From Bacteroidales bacterium (lineage in GTDB: Bacteria; Bacteroidota; Bacteroidia; Bacteroidales; P3), in assembly GCA_017560705.1 (NCBI GenBank), contig JAFZEK010000129.1:1-15050 (forward strand): a stretch of DNA of 15,050 bases, written 5' to 3'. The number at the start of each line of letters is the position of its first letter. Positions within the stretch are counted from its first letter, which is position 1. Made by a program: the position numbers and the translations under genes. Positions 1-6,913 of this stretch are shown one piece after another. The notes beneath the pieces are model-generated. The model did not search any database and had not been told where the DNA came from. It saw nothing but the letters and a program-made list of their open reading frames with translations.

Positions 1-146
1 ATCTTTTCCAACACATCCTGCATAATATCTTCCCAATATAGCCGCCTTATGACCGAATAAAAATAACATTTCTTCTTTATAAGGTTGCCATAACGATTCA
101 TTATACACATTATGAATTGCTCTTTTTCGGCTCTACTTCTATACAT
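1..146 (-). CDS. ECF-type RNA polymerase sigma factor, N-terminal part (runs off the left edge)
   Basis: An ATG on the minus strand at 146 opens a frame that is still open at base 1, giving 48 residues. It begins MYRSRAEKEQF and contains a stretch WEDIMQDVLEK. That stretch fits the region 2.1-2.2 pattern of ECF sigma-70 factors, where an acidic EDLxQExx motif follows a hydrophobic helix (here the CYFYSVIRRLYW area). Such factors bind core RNA polymerase and direct it to alternative promoters, in Bacteroidota often for envelope or polysaccharide functions. Region 4 and any partner anti-sigma gene would lie outside the window. The call rests on a short segment. The start is the first ATG after the upstream stop region, and no clear Bacteroidota promoter was found in 147-400. 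Confidence 0.55.
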   Translation of the reverse strand, partial: MYRSRAEKEQFIMCIMNRYGNLIKKKCYFYSVIRRLYWEDIMQDVLEK

Positions 147-505
147 TGTAGCAAATCTGTTTTTTTCATTTATGTAGGCAGCTTACTAAGTAATTACATC
201 CTTTATCCATCGTCTTGCTCTTTTTCCTTAGCCCCCGTCAGACCGTTTTTTCCCTATTTTTGGCACACCGTAGCAGACACCAAAAAAAACATATCTTTCC
301 ATCAATATCCAATAACTATCATCACTACGATGTACATTTCTAGAAGTTGCCTCTATAAATATAATACCAATAAAAAGTGCCAAATATTACAGGCCTCTCC
401 TTAATTAACATCTTTTATGCTTTGAGCTTCGCGAGACGAAAGACGAAAGACGAAGGGATTTTGCTGTAGAGAGAGAGAGAGAATAAAGAGGGTATAGAGA
501 GAGTA
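147..505. other. Intergenic region with one element-end-like sequence and a GA-rich stretch
   Basis: No convincing gene is seen. The plus-strand frame at 117-404 overlaps the start of the sigma factor in the opposite direction and has no recognisable content. Bases 335-352 (CATTTCTAGAAGTTGCCT) resemble the right end of the 275-bp element family. Bases 420-460 hold short GACGAAA repeats, and 468-504 is a purine-rich (AG)n tract directly abutting element copy 1. Confidence 0.6.
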
Positions 506-780
506 AAGGCGACTTCTAAAAATTGCTTTGTAGGTGGTTTGCGGAATTTCGCTAGAAAGATTTCTACTTTCTTTTGACCCATCATAGCGGGCTATGCGAC
601 CCCAAAAGAAATAGAAAGATTTCGGTGAAAAACGCAAACGTTGCGATTAAGCGAGTAAAGAGCAATGCCTAAGCATTAGCTATTTCGAGCGATAGCAACA
701 TCGACGAAGTCAACGCACACAAAAGTTTAAAGAAGATTTCTTCTATCTTACTAGAACGTGGAATTTTTAGAAATTACCTT
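506..780 (+). mobile_element. 275-bp inverted-repeat element, copy 1 (type A)
   Basis: Left end AAGGCGACTTCTAAAAATT and right end AATTTTTAGAAATTACCTT are near-perfect inverted repeats of each other. Inside, from left to right, are a long hairpin at about 561-617 whose tip is CATAGCGGGCTATG, then a 75-bp core at 637-711 containing AATGC-CTAA-GCATT, then a tail. The size, short inverted ends and lack of a transposase gene fit a MITE-like non-autonomous element. Frames through it on the minus strand (401-637) only reflect the repeat. The right flank is TA-rich, but a clean target duplication cannot be identified. Copy 2 is almost identical. Confidence 0.8.
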
Positions 781-1165
781 ATATTAACATCCCTGTATTT
801 AACCTGTAAAAGGCTTATTTCCCGCCTTCGAACACGAAAAGAAACGTACAACGCAAGGAAAAAGACTTATCAATACTATGCCATTGATTATCAACACCAA
901 CAGTTTTTCACCATACTTCTAAAAAGTGACTACGACAACTACATCCGGAGGGAATTATATCTACATCACGTAATAGTCATACTTAGATCGGGAGAGCGTG
1001 AGACTTTCATGGCGTAGCCACGGCACTTTCACAGGCAAAGTGCCGTAGTTTTATGTGCAAAACTTGGGGTTTTCGCCGTCTTTTTCGGGCAAGAAATCCA
1101 CCGCGTTTTAACATTTATCATCCCCCCTTTAACATTCATATCTTTATCCTTATGTTATAACAATT
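781..1165. other. Spacer between two type A element copies; possible gene remnant
   Basis: On the plus strand a frame is open from the end of copy 1 (781) to a TAG at 1015-1017, about 78 codons, without an early ATG. It could be a gene tail cut off by copy 1 or simply chance. I do not recognise the product. A hairpin at 1020-1046 follows it immediately. The remainder (1050-1165) shows nothing recognisable. Confidence 0.4.
1020..1050 (+). terminator. Possible rho-independent terminator in the spacer between copies 1 and 2
   Basis: ACGGCACTTT and AAAGTGCCGT form a 10-bp perfect stem with a 7-base loop, followed by AGTTTTA. The T tract is weak. The stem begins three bases after the stop of the possible gene remnant ending at 1017, which is mild support for that frame having been a gene. 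Confidence 0.5.
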
Positions 1166-1439
1166 AAGGCAACTTCTAAAAATTGCTTTGTAGGTGGTTT
1201 GCGGAATTTCGCTAGAAAGATTTCTACTTTCTTTTGATTGAGCATAGCGGGCTATGCGATTGAAAAAGAAATAGAAAGATTTCGGTGAAAAACGTAACGT
1301 TGCGATTAAGCGAGTAAAGAGCAATGCCTAAGCATTAGCTATTTCGAGCGATAGCAACATCGACGAAGTCAACGCACACAAAAGTTTAAAGAAGATTTCT
1401 TCTATCTTACTAAAACGTGGAATTTTTAGAAGTTGCCTT
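1166..1439 (+). mobile_element. 275-bp inverted-repeat element, copy 2 (type A)
   Basis: The ends AAGGCAACTTCTAAAAATT and AATTTTTAGAAGTTGCCTT are perfect 19-bp inverted repeats. The internal order is the same as in copy 1: hairpin with CATAGCGGGCTATG, then the 75-bp core at 1296-1370, then the tail. It differs from copy 1 mainly in the hairpin shoulders (GATTGA instead of GACCCA) and in a one-base deletion before the core. Both sides carry TA next to the ends, which fits a TA target duplication but is ambiguous. It lies about 125 bp beyond the terminator of the gld/RluA operon. Confidence 0.85.
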
Positions 1440-1552
1440 ATATAAGCACAAAGACGTGCCGCCGGTGCATCTCTACACGAGGTGAATTTTATCCGGTGTA
1501 TATTGCAGTATATATATATACGGGCGTATCGCATACGTCCCTTACGACAACC

Positions 1553-1603
1553 TCCGAAAAACAAAACGTGCCTTCCTAGCATATAGGCTAAAAAGGCACG
1601 TTT
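1553..1603 (-). terminator. Rho-independent terminator of the gldF-to-pseudouridine-synthase operon
   Basis: On the minus strand AAACGTGCCTT pairs with AAGGCACGTTT (stem arms 1564-1574 and 1593-1603), with an extra inner TAGC/GCTA pairing. A T-rich run (TTTTGTTTTT) follows at 1563-1553. It starts 11 bases after the stop codon of the pseudouridine synthase gene. Confidence 0.88.
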
Positions 1604-1613
1604 AAAATATCTG

Positions 1614-2495
1614 TTAGCGTTCCACCAAATCGATGAACGGCTGAGGAATGGGCAGTTCAAATTCCATTTCTTTTTGGTTGACAGGATGGACAAAAGCAAG
1701 CTTATAGGCATGTAGGGCCACCCTTTTCAAAGGGTCGTTGTCGCTACCATATCTCATATCGCCCACGATAGGGTGTTTCAAATCCTGCATGTGCACACGT
1801 ATCTGGTTTTTCCTACCCGTTTCGAGCCTCATCTCCACAAGTGAGTAGCGAGGTTTACGCTTTAGAGTTTTGTAGTGTGTTATGGCCAGTTTTCCGCCGT
1901 TGTCGGTAGGCGAAGAGTAGGTGATGAACATCTTATTATCCTTCAGCCACGACTGCACAGTGCCGTATTCCCTTTCCATAAAGCCTTCCACCACGGCGAT
2001 GTAGCGGCGTTCGGCCACCAGGTTTTGCCAGTCTCTTTCGAACATCAGACTTATCTTTTTATCTTTGGCAAAGATAAGTAGGCCAGATGTGTGCTTGTCC
2101 AGACGGTGTACGGTGTGTGCACGGCAACGCTGGCGAGTGAACTCAAAATACTTGTTCAGCACCTTCTGAGCCGAATCCTCGTCGGTATAAGAATTAGTAA
2201 CAATGCCTTCTTTCTTTTCTATCACCACTATGTACTTATCCTCATACACTATGTTCATCCACTTGCTTGTAAAGCGTCGTTTCTCGGCTTTGTTGCCAAT
2301 CCTCACCACCATGGCGGGTTCCAGCACATAGTTGTACTTCGTCACCACGTCGTCGTTCACCCACACAATGCCGTTGGCAAGCATGTTCTTCACCTTGGTG
2401 CGGCTTATGCCCTGCATCCTTTCCATCAGAAAAGTCATAAGCTCCGCTTTCTCTTTCACCACAAAGTGTGGTCCTTTACGTTCTTTTCTTTCCAT
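1614..2495 (-). CDS. RluA-family RNA pseudouridine synthase
   Basis: This 293-residue protein converts specific uridines in rRNA or tRNA to pseudouridine in the cytoplasm. An N-terminal S4-like RNA-binding part (about residues 15-70) precedes the RluA catalytic domain. The family signature HRLDKHTSGLLIFAK sits at about residue 130, with Asp133 as the catalytic nucleophile. A second conserved block, GRKNQIRVHM, and a C-terminal HPxxGDxxYG-like segment (HPIVGDMRYG) follow. Length and domain order are normal for the RluD/RluA group; which uridine is modified cannot be told from sequence. It is the last gene of the operon, 37 bp after the DUF4340-like gene, and is closed by a strong terminator. 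The start is the ATG at 2495, which leaves the S4-like part complete. Confidence 0.93.
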   Translation of the reverse strand: MERKERKGPHFVVKEKAELMTFLMERMQGISRTKVKNMLANGIVWVNDDVVTKYNYVLEPAMVVRIGNKAEKRRFTSKWMNIVYEDKYIVVIEKKEGIVTNSYTDEDSAQKVLNKYFEFTRQRCRAHTVHRLDKHTSGLLIFAKDKKISLMFERDWQNLVAERRYIAVVEGFMEREYGTVQSWLKDNKMFITYSSPTDNGGKLAITHYKTLKRKPRYSLVEMRLETGRKNQIRVHMQDLKHPIVGDMRYGSDNDPLKRVALHAYKLAFVHPVNQKEMEFELPIPQPFIDLVER

Positions 2496-2532
2496 ATCCT
2501 AGTAGTGTGTTGTTGGTGAGTAAAAATAATAA

Positions 2533-3597
2533 CTATCGGCCCAAGAAATAGCTAGCCGGCTGCAATATGTTGTCGAACACGTAGTATTGTATAAGCACAG
2601 TGTCGGTATTATCTAGTATTGCATACTGTCTGTTCACATCAAAAATCTCGGACAATTCGGACCCATCCAACTGTTTTATTAGTTCAGGATTGGTAAACTT
2701 AATATATGTTCTTAGCGTTCTTACGCGGTCGGCCATGTCGGTAATAGTAAGCACAAATCCCGGAGGGCGAGCGAAAGTAGTGTCTAGCTCTACCTTAGGC
2801 ACTACGGAGGCATACTCATCGAAGTTCAAATTCACAAACGACGATAGTAGTTGAGCCACTCTGGCTGTGTCGAAATTAGGCTGAACGGTGTTGGACTGCA
2901 ACATCAAAAAGTCGAACGACTCGCCGTTACGCACCACTTCGAATGACTCTTGTGGCATTTGAGGTATTTCAATCTTTACGGATTTTAGGTCTTGCACATC
3001 ACAGTCCACAATCTTACGAGTACGCCATAGCGGTGGATTGGGGTTGAAGCGAGGAGTGAGGAAACCTCTGAAGCCGGGTATATGTATAATGTATGGCACT
3101 TCGTCGCCTTCGCGGAACATGAAAGTACCCATGTTGTCCTGTGTTTCGCTACCTACATAGTAGGTCGTAGTAAGCTTTTCTTTTGGGAAAAGGCGTAACT
3201 TTCCACCAAACCAATCGATGAGATATACCTTCTGATACACTTCCACCTTTATGCTGTTTACCGAAAGGTTTTTGATAATATTAGGTATAGCATTGCGGTT
3301 CACGTGTTGTCTTATTCTCATGTCGTGCAAGGTTTCGAGTAGCATATCCACTAATGGCTGATTGGCAGGATACATGCTGTTCACCAGCCAAGCGGTGTCG
3401 CTACCTTGAGGTCCTACCCTTTCCAACAGCAAGTTTACATCTAGCTTGTTCGATAGGTATAGTTTTGTTATAGCGTCTACATTCTCTATGTGGTAGTCTT
3501 GTTTCAGCGTTGCCGACTTAGATTTTGTTTTCACAACAACGAAAGCCACCAATCCAAGAATAGCCACCGCACATATTATTATCCAATTTTTCTTCAT
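2533..3597 (-). CDS. Membrane-anchored DUF4340-like protein of the gld operon
   Basis: About 354 residues. I place the start at the ATG at 3597 (MKKNWIII) because the longer frame to 3621 would begin with TTG. One N-terminal membrane helix (about residues 4-23, rich in I, V, A) is followed by a large, probably periplasmic domain with no cysteine lipobox. Proteins annotated DUF4340 are commonly encoded directly after GldG-type genes in Bacteroidota, and both position and architecture fit. It probably works with the GldF/GldG transporter, but its biochemical role is unknown. The gldG stop lies about 33 bp upstream. The family assignment leans partly on context, because I see no short diagnostic motif. 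Confidence 0.72.
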   Translation of the reverse strand: MKKNWIIICAVAILGLVAFVVVKTKSKSATLKQDYHIENVDAITKLYLSNKLDVNLLLERVGPQGSDTAWLVNSMYPANQPLVDMLLETLHDMRIRQHVNRNAIPNIIKNLSVNSIKVEVYQKVYLIDWFGGKLRLFPKEKLTTTYYVGSETQDNMGTFMFREGDEVPYIIHIPGFRGFLTPRFNPNPPLWRTRKIVDCDVQDLKSVKIEIPQMPQESFEVVRNGESFDFLMLQSNTVQPNFDTARVAQLLSSFVNLNFDEYASVVPKVELDTTFARPPGFVLTITDMADRVRTLRTYIKFTNPELIKQLDGSELSEIFDVNRQYAILDNTDTVLIQYYVFDNILQPASYFLGR

Positions 3598-3630
3598 GTT
3601 ATATGTCGTTTTTTTTATCAAGTTTTATTC

Positions 3631-5424
3631 TTATTTCTTTTTATATCTGTTCTTTCTTACAAGAGTTATCACCACACCGGCTATCACCACTAAGGCTATA
3701 GGCACAGCGGTGTTCAGCACTTGGAATGTGGGTCGTTGATCTTTCACCTTGGCCACATTGAGCTTTCTTATCTTTATCTCTCTAGAACGAGCCTCCATGT
3801 AGTCCTCGTCGCCACATAGGTAGTTGATGGCGTTCAGTATAAAAGTTTTGTTGGCATACATAGTGTTGGTGTATCGGTCGTAGCCCAGAGGATAGGCGAA
3901 GTTTTGCCTATAGTTGAAAGCGTTCTTAATGATGTCGCCGTCGGCTATTACTATCATTTTGTTAGGTTCGCCCTCGCTACGGTATCCCATTTCGGGCAGG
4001 TCTGTAAAGGCAGGAGTAAGCCTGTTCTTCCATGGCGATTTAAAGTTGCCCTCCAAAAGCACCGCCACAGGCAAGTTGCTCTTGTTGAAAAGGCGACCAT
4101 CAGGCTCGGTGCGAGCCACGTTGAGGTCTACCACAGCAGGAGCATTCACCACTCTGGAATATTCCGATGTGGCAAGAAGCACAGTCTTCTTTATGTCGTT
4201 GTCTATAAGGTCGAGGCTGTTTACGAACTCTGTTCTTATCACATCCAAGTTTTTCACTATAGGGTGTTTTGCCAAAGGCACAATCTCGGGGAAGTAGAAC
4301 CATGGTCTGAACTCTATCTGAGGGTTATTGCCCATGCTTCCACCGGCCATAGGGATAGGCATACAGCGTATATCCATCACCAGGTTTTGGTTCACCCTTA
4401 CACCGTAAGTGAACATCATTTCGTCGAATCCCAAACCCAACGGCATACGCATAGCCATGGTTTGGCTGCGAGTGGAAAGGCTGTCCATCTCTATATCCAA
4501 GCCATCTACAAGCCATAGCACACGGCCACCATACATCACAAATTGGTCTATGATATACAAGTCCTCGTCGCTGAAAGGTTGTCGGGGCTTAGGTATAACC
4601 AAAAGTTTGAACTTATTGTGGAAAGTAATTTCGGTGGAATCGTTGGGGTTCACCCTGCGTTCGGTCAGTGCGTTCACATTGCCGTTTATCGTTATATTCT
4701 CCATGGAGTAGTAGTCCGTAAGGGCCAACTGAATGTCGTAAATATCATGACGTTCAAGCTCGCCATGACCCTGAAGGAAAGCAATTCTTTCTTTCTCTAC
4801 ACGAGCCAAACGGCGAATGGCATCGGTAAGAGTATATTCCAACGCCTGCACAGAGTTGTTTATCAGCTCCACGTCGGACACGTAGCGTTGGCCTAGCAGC
4901 AGCTGCACCGAGGTCTCTTGACCTTTATATAGCACGTCGGCAGCAGGAATAACAAGTTGTTGTTTTATGCCATCGGGAGTTTTAATCTCCACCTTGCTAG
5001 GCTGTATACCCTTTTGTGCCAGCTTTTGGTAAAAGACTTTTTGCTCCTGAGCATTGTCGAAATCCGTAGGGTTCACAAACTCGTATTCTATGTATTTGTT
5101 GTAAGCCCTGAACTGGTTCAGCATCTCTTTGGTCTCGTTCTGTAGCTTCTTAAAATCGGGAGGCAGCTCTTTGCCTTCCAAGTACACACGCACCAGCACC
5201 GTCTCGTCCACATTCTTCAGCAAGCGTTTGGTAGCATTCGACAGCGTATAGCGTTTTTCCGACGTAAGGTCGAAGCGAGTATACACATAGTTGCCTATTA
5301 TATTCAAAAAGATGATAATAAGAACTCCTGCAAAAATCTCTATAAGATTAGAATGCTTTATGCTTCTTTTTTGCACCGAATCCTGATTCTTTCTCTTGAA
5401 AATCTTTATATCTCTAAGTTTCAT
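3631..5424 (-). CDS. gldG: GldG, accessory subunit of a GldF/GldG ABC transporter
   Basis: The protein has 597 residues: a basic N-terminal tail, one membrane helix at about 28-47, a large extracytoplasmic domain of the ABC_transp_aux type, and a C-terminal helix near 570-590 ending in RKNRYKKK. Visible family features are RFDLTSEKRYTLS just after the first helix, FLQGHGELE near the middle of the domain, and a later YIIDQFVMYGGRVLWLVDG segment. In Flavobacterium, GldG with GldF and the ATPase GldA forms an ABC transporter needed for gliding. Many non-gliding Bacteroidota keep gldFG, where the substrate is not known. It follows gldF by 42 bp in the same operon. The ATPase gene is not in the window. 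Confidence 0.93.
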   Translation of the reverse strand: MKLRDIKIFKRKNQDSVQKRSIKHSNLIEIFAGVLIIIFLNIIGNYVYTRFDLTSEKRYTLSNATKRLLKNVDETVLVRVYLEGKELPPDFKKLQNETKEMLNQFRAYNKYIEYEFVNPTDFDNAQEQKVFYQKLAQKGIQPSKVEIKTPDGIKQQLVIPAADVLYKGQETSVQLLLGQRYVSDVELINNSVQALEYTLTDAIRRLARVEKERIAFLQGHGELERHDIYDIQLALTDYYSMENITINGNVNALTERRVNPNDSTEITFHNKFKLLVIPKPRQPFSDEDLYIIDQFVMYGGRVLWLVDGLDIEMDSLSTRSQTMAMRMPLGLGFDEMMFTYGVRVNQNLVMDIRCMPIPMAGGSMGNNPQIEFRPWFYFPEIVPLAKHPIVKNLDVIRTEFVNSLDLIDNDIKKTVLLATSEYSRVVNAPAVVDLNVARTEPDGRLFNKSNLPVAVLLEGNFKSPWKNRLTPAFTDLPEMGYRSEGEPNKMIVIADGDIIKNAFNYRQNFAYPLGYDRYTNTMYANKTFILNAINYLCGDEDYMEARSREIKIRKLNVAKVKDQRPTFQVLNTAVPIALVVIAGVVITLVRKNRYKKK

Positions 5425-5466
5425 TTCAACAGTTATTTTCTATTAGTAAACAATATATATAATCTT

Positions 5467-6204
5467 CTACTTTTGCCACTTAGCGGATTGTAGCACCAAG
5501 CGAGTAAGCATAACAAACAGAGCAATGACGCTGAGGAAGTAAATGACATCGCGAGTGTCTATAACCCCACGGCTTATAGACTCGTAATGATAACGCATAC
5601 CCAACGACCTTACAAAAAGATTCAACGAACCGAAGATGTCCATATTATACAGCGTTTCGAAACCCAGATAGCAGAACACCGAAAGCAATACCGCAATGAT
5701 AAAAGCCACAATTTGATTGGTAGTAAGCACCGACGAGAAAAGGCCTATAGCCACAAAAGCACTACCCAAGAAGAGCAAGCCAATATAGGAGCCTACAACA
5801 CCTCCGGTGTCGATGTTGCCCACAGGGTCGCCCAAAAGGTAGACACTTACGTAGTATACCACCGTAGGCAATATGGAAATAAACACTAGCGTGATGCCGG
5901 CAAGCAACTTGGCAAGTATTATTTTATACTCGGAAAGTGGCTTGGTAAGCAACAGCTCTATAGTGCCGTTCTTTTTTTCTTCGGCAAACATACGCATGGT
6001 AATAGCAGGAATAAGAAAAAGGAACAAGAAAGGCCCAATGAGGAACAGCCCGTCCAAGCCCGCATAACCATAGTCCAAAATATTAAAGTCGGAGTTGAAA
6101 ACCCACAACATAAGTCCGTTCAAGAGAAGGAAAACAACAATGGTAAGATAACCCATCAACGACGAAAAAAAACTTCCCAACTCCTTTTTGTATAATGTAA
6201 GCAT
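5467..6204 (-). CDS. gldF: GldF, ABC-2 type permease
   Basis: This 245-residue integral membrane protein has about six hydrophobic helices, beginning MLTLYKKELGSFFSSLMGY. The cytoplasmic segment MRMFAEEKKNGTIELLLTKP is typical of ABC-2 permeases: the EE-x-GT-x-ELL-x-T-x-P pattern follows the second helix. It should form the membrane channel of the transporter completed by GldG and an ATPase encoded elsewhere. It is the first gene of a four-gene minus-strand operon. A Bacteroidota -7 box (TACTTTTG, 6286-6293) lies 82 bp upstream. Length is normal for the family. Confidence 0.93.
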   Translation of the reverse strand: MLTLYKKELGSFFSSLMGYLTIVVFLLLNGLMLWVFNSDFNILDYGYAGLDGLFLIGPFLFLFLIPAITMRMFAEEKKNGTIELLLTKPLSEYKIILAKLLAGITLVFISILPTVVYYVSVYLLGDPVGNIDTGGVVGSYIGLLFLGSAFVAIGLFSSVLTTNQIVAFIIAVLLSVFCYLGFETLYNMDIFGSLNLFVRSLGMRYHYESISRGVIDTRDVIYFLSVIALFVMLTRLVLQSAKWQK

Positions 6205-6285
6205 AATGTATAGTTTTTGTTTTTACTCTAGTTATTAACGACATAGCGTTGATATAATTGCATACCAACACAATATTTCAACATG

Positions 6286-6293
6286 CAAAAGTA
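6286..6293 (-). promoter_or_regulatory. gldF: Candidate -7 box for the gldF operon
   Basis: TACTTTTG on the minus strand matches the Bacteroidota TAnnTTTG -7 element and is 82 bp upstream of the gldF ATG. No -33 TTTG at the right distance is evident, so this is only moderately supported. Confidence 0.5.
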
Positions 6294-6343
6294 CGGAAAA
6301 AAAATGACAATTCACTGTAGTGGTCTTTATTTCAAGGAGATTT

Positions 6344-6460
6344 CTAATAATTAGGTCCATCTTCGGCAAGCATAATTCTCTTAGCAGTGGCAGCATCATA
6401 GGCACCATTACCACCTACGAAACACTGTGTTTCACCGGCAAAACCTACTATCACAGTCAC
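6344..6460 (-). CDS. Possible small ORF (38 residues) or gene remnant between ferredoxin and gldF
   Basis: A GTG at 6460 on the minus strand opens a frame of 38 codons to a TAG at 6344-6346. The product begins MTVIVGFAGE and ends KRIMLAEDGPNY. A purine-rich GGAAAGGGGGG stretch six bases before the GTG resembles a Shine-Dalgarno site, which is unusual in this phylum. The composition (Gly/Ala-rich, charged tail) looks like protein rather than random AT-rich sequence. An in-frame TAG lies two codons upstream of the GTG, so if it is a remnant its N-terminal part is lost. I do not recognise it. It lies right after the ferredoxin terminator and 140 bp before gldF. Confidence 0.3.
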   Translation of the reverse strand: MTVIVGFAGETQCFVGGNGAYDAATAKRIMLAEDGPNY

Positions 6461-6486
6461 CTGCTACCCCCCTTTCCACAAGGCAC

Positions 6487-6526
6487 AAAAAAAGCGATTG
6501 AAAGAAATCTTACAATCGCTTTTTCT
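6487..6526. terminator. Bidirectional rho-independent terminator after the ferredoxin gene
   Basis: AAAAGCGATTG and CAATCGCTTTT form an 11-bp perfect stem with a 12-base loop. A and T runs on the two sides make it functional in both directions. On the minus strand it lies about 20 bases after the ferredoxin stop codon and separates that gene from the gldF operon. Confidence 0.9.
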
Positions 6527-6542
6527 AGTTTTTAATCTTTAA

Positions 6543-6710
6543 TTATGCAGGATTGATAGCACCTACAGGACATACGTCTGCACAAGTTCCACAATCAACA
6601 CATTTATCAGCATCTATTGAATAGATGTCGCCTTCAGAGATAGCTCCTACAGGGCATTCATTGATACATGTGCCACATGCTGCACAATCATCGCTAATTT
6701 TATAAGCCAT
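6543..6710 (-). CDS. 2[4Fe-4S] ferredoxin (55 residues)
   Basis: A minus-strand frame from ATG at 6710 to TAA encodes MAYKISDDCAACGTC at the start. It carries two CxxCxxCxxxCP clusters: C9-C12-C15-C19-P20 and C37-C40-C43-C47-P48. Each binds part of two [4Fe-4S] clusters, and spacing and length match clostridial-type ferredoxins. It is a soluble low-potential electron carrier, probably for pyruvate or 2-oxoacid:ferredoxin oxidoreductases and related anaerobic enzymes, none of which are encoded here. It is monocistronic: its own promoter lies at 6742-6770 and a terminator follows at 6487-6526. Confidence 0.97.
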   Translation of the reverse strand: MAYKISDDCAACGTCINECPVGAISEGDIYSIDADKCVDCGTCADVCPVGAINPA

Positions 6711-6741
6711 TTCTATATGTTTTAGGGTTAATAATCGTTTG

Positions 6742-6770
6742 CAAAGATAGCTATTTTATTTCTATACCAA
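6742..6770 (-). promoter_or_regulatory. Bacteroidota-type promoter of the ferredoxin gene
   Basis: On the minus strand, TTGG (6767-6770) and TATCTTTG (6742-6749) are 17 bp apart. This matches the -33 TTTG / -7 TAnnTTTG consensus of the primary sigma factor in this phylum, 32 bp upstream of the ATG. Confidence 0.75.
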
Positions 6771-6913
6771 GTGATTTTTTGCAATATTTTTTTGCACCGC
6801 CACGCAATCATTTGTATAACAAACAACTATACACAGTAGAATATGTATGCTTTCATGTTTAAAAGTCTCTACTGCACAGCATTCGCAATGCACAAAATGC
6901 TTTTTCGATAGCT

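Noticed and set aside
401..637. Minus-strand frame with FSPKSFYFF...SSEIPQTTYKAIFRS, also present at 1136-1324
   Set aside because: Both frames are read through the 275-bp element and share sequence only because the element is repeated. A one-base difference before the core breaks the frame between copies, and there is no start signal.
506..1439. CRISPR array or tandem duplication for the repeated segments at 506-780 and 1166-1439
   Set aside because: The units are 275 bp with terminal inverted repeats, separated by 385 bp of unrelated sequence. There are no short regularly spaced repeats and no cas genes.
1328..1711. Minus-strand 127-codon frame over element copy 2, the operon terminator and the end of the pseudouridine synthase gene
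   Set aside because: It overlaps a well-supported gene in another frame and crosses a strong terminator and a repeat.
3904..4518. Long plus-strand frame of 204 codons inside gldG
   Set aside because: It is antisense to gldG, has His/Ser/Arg-rich content typical of reverse-frame translation, and shows no start signal.
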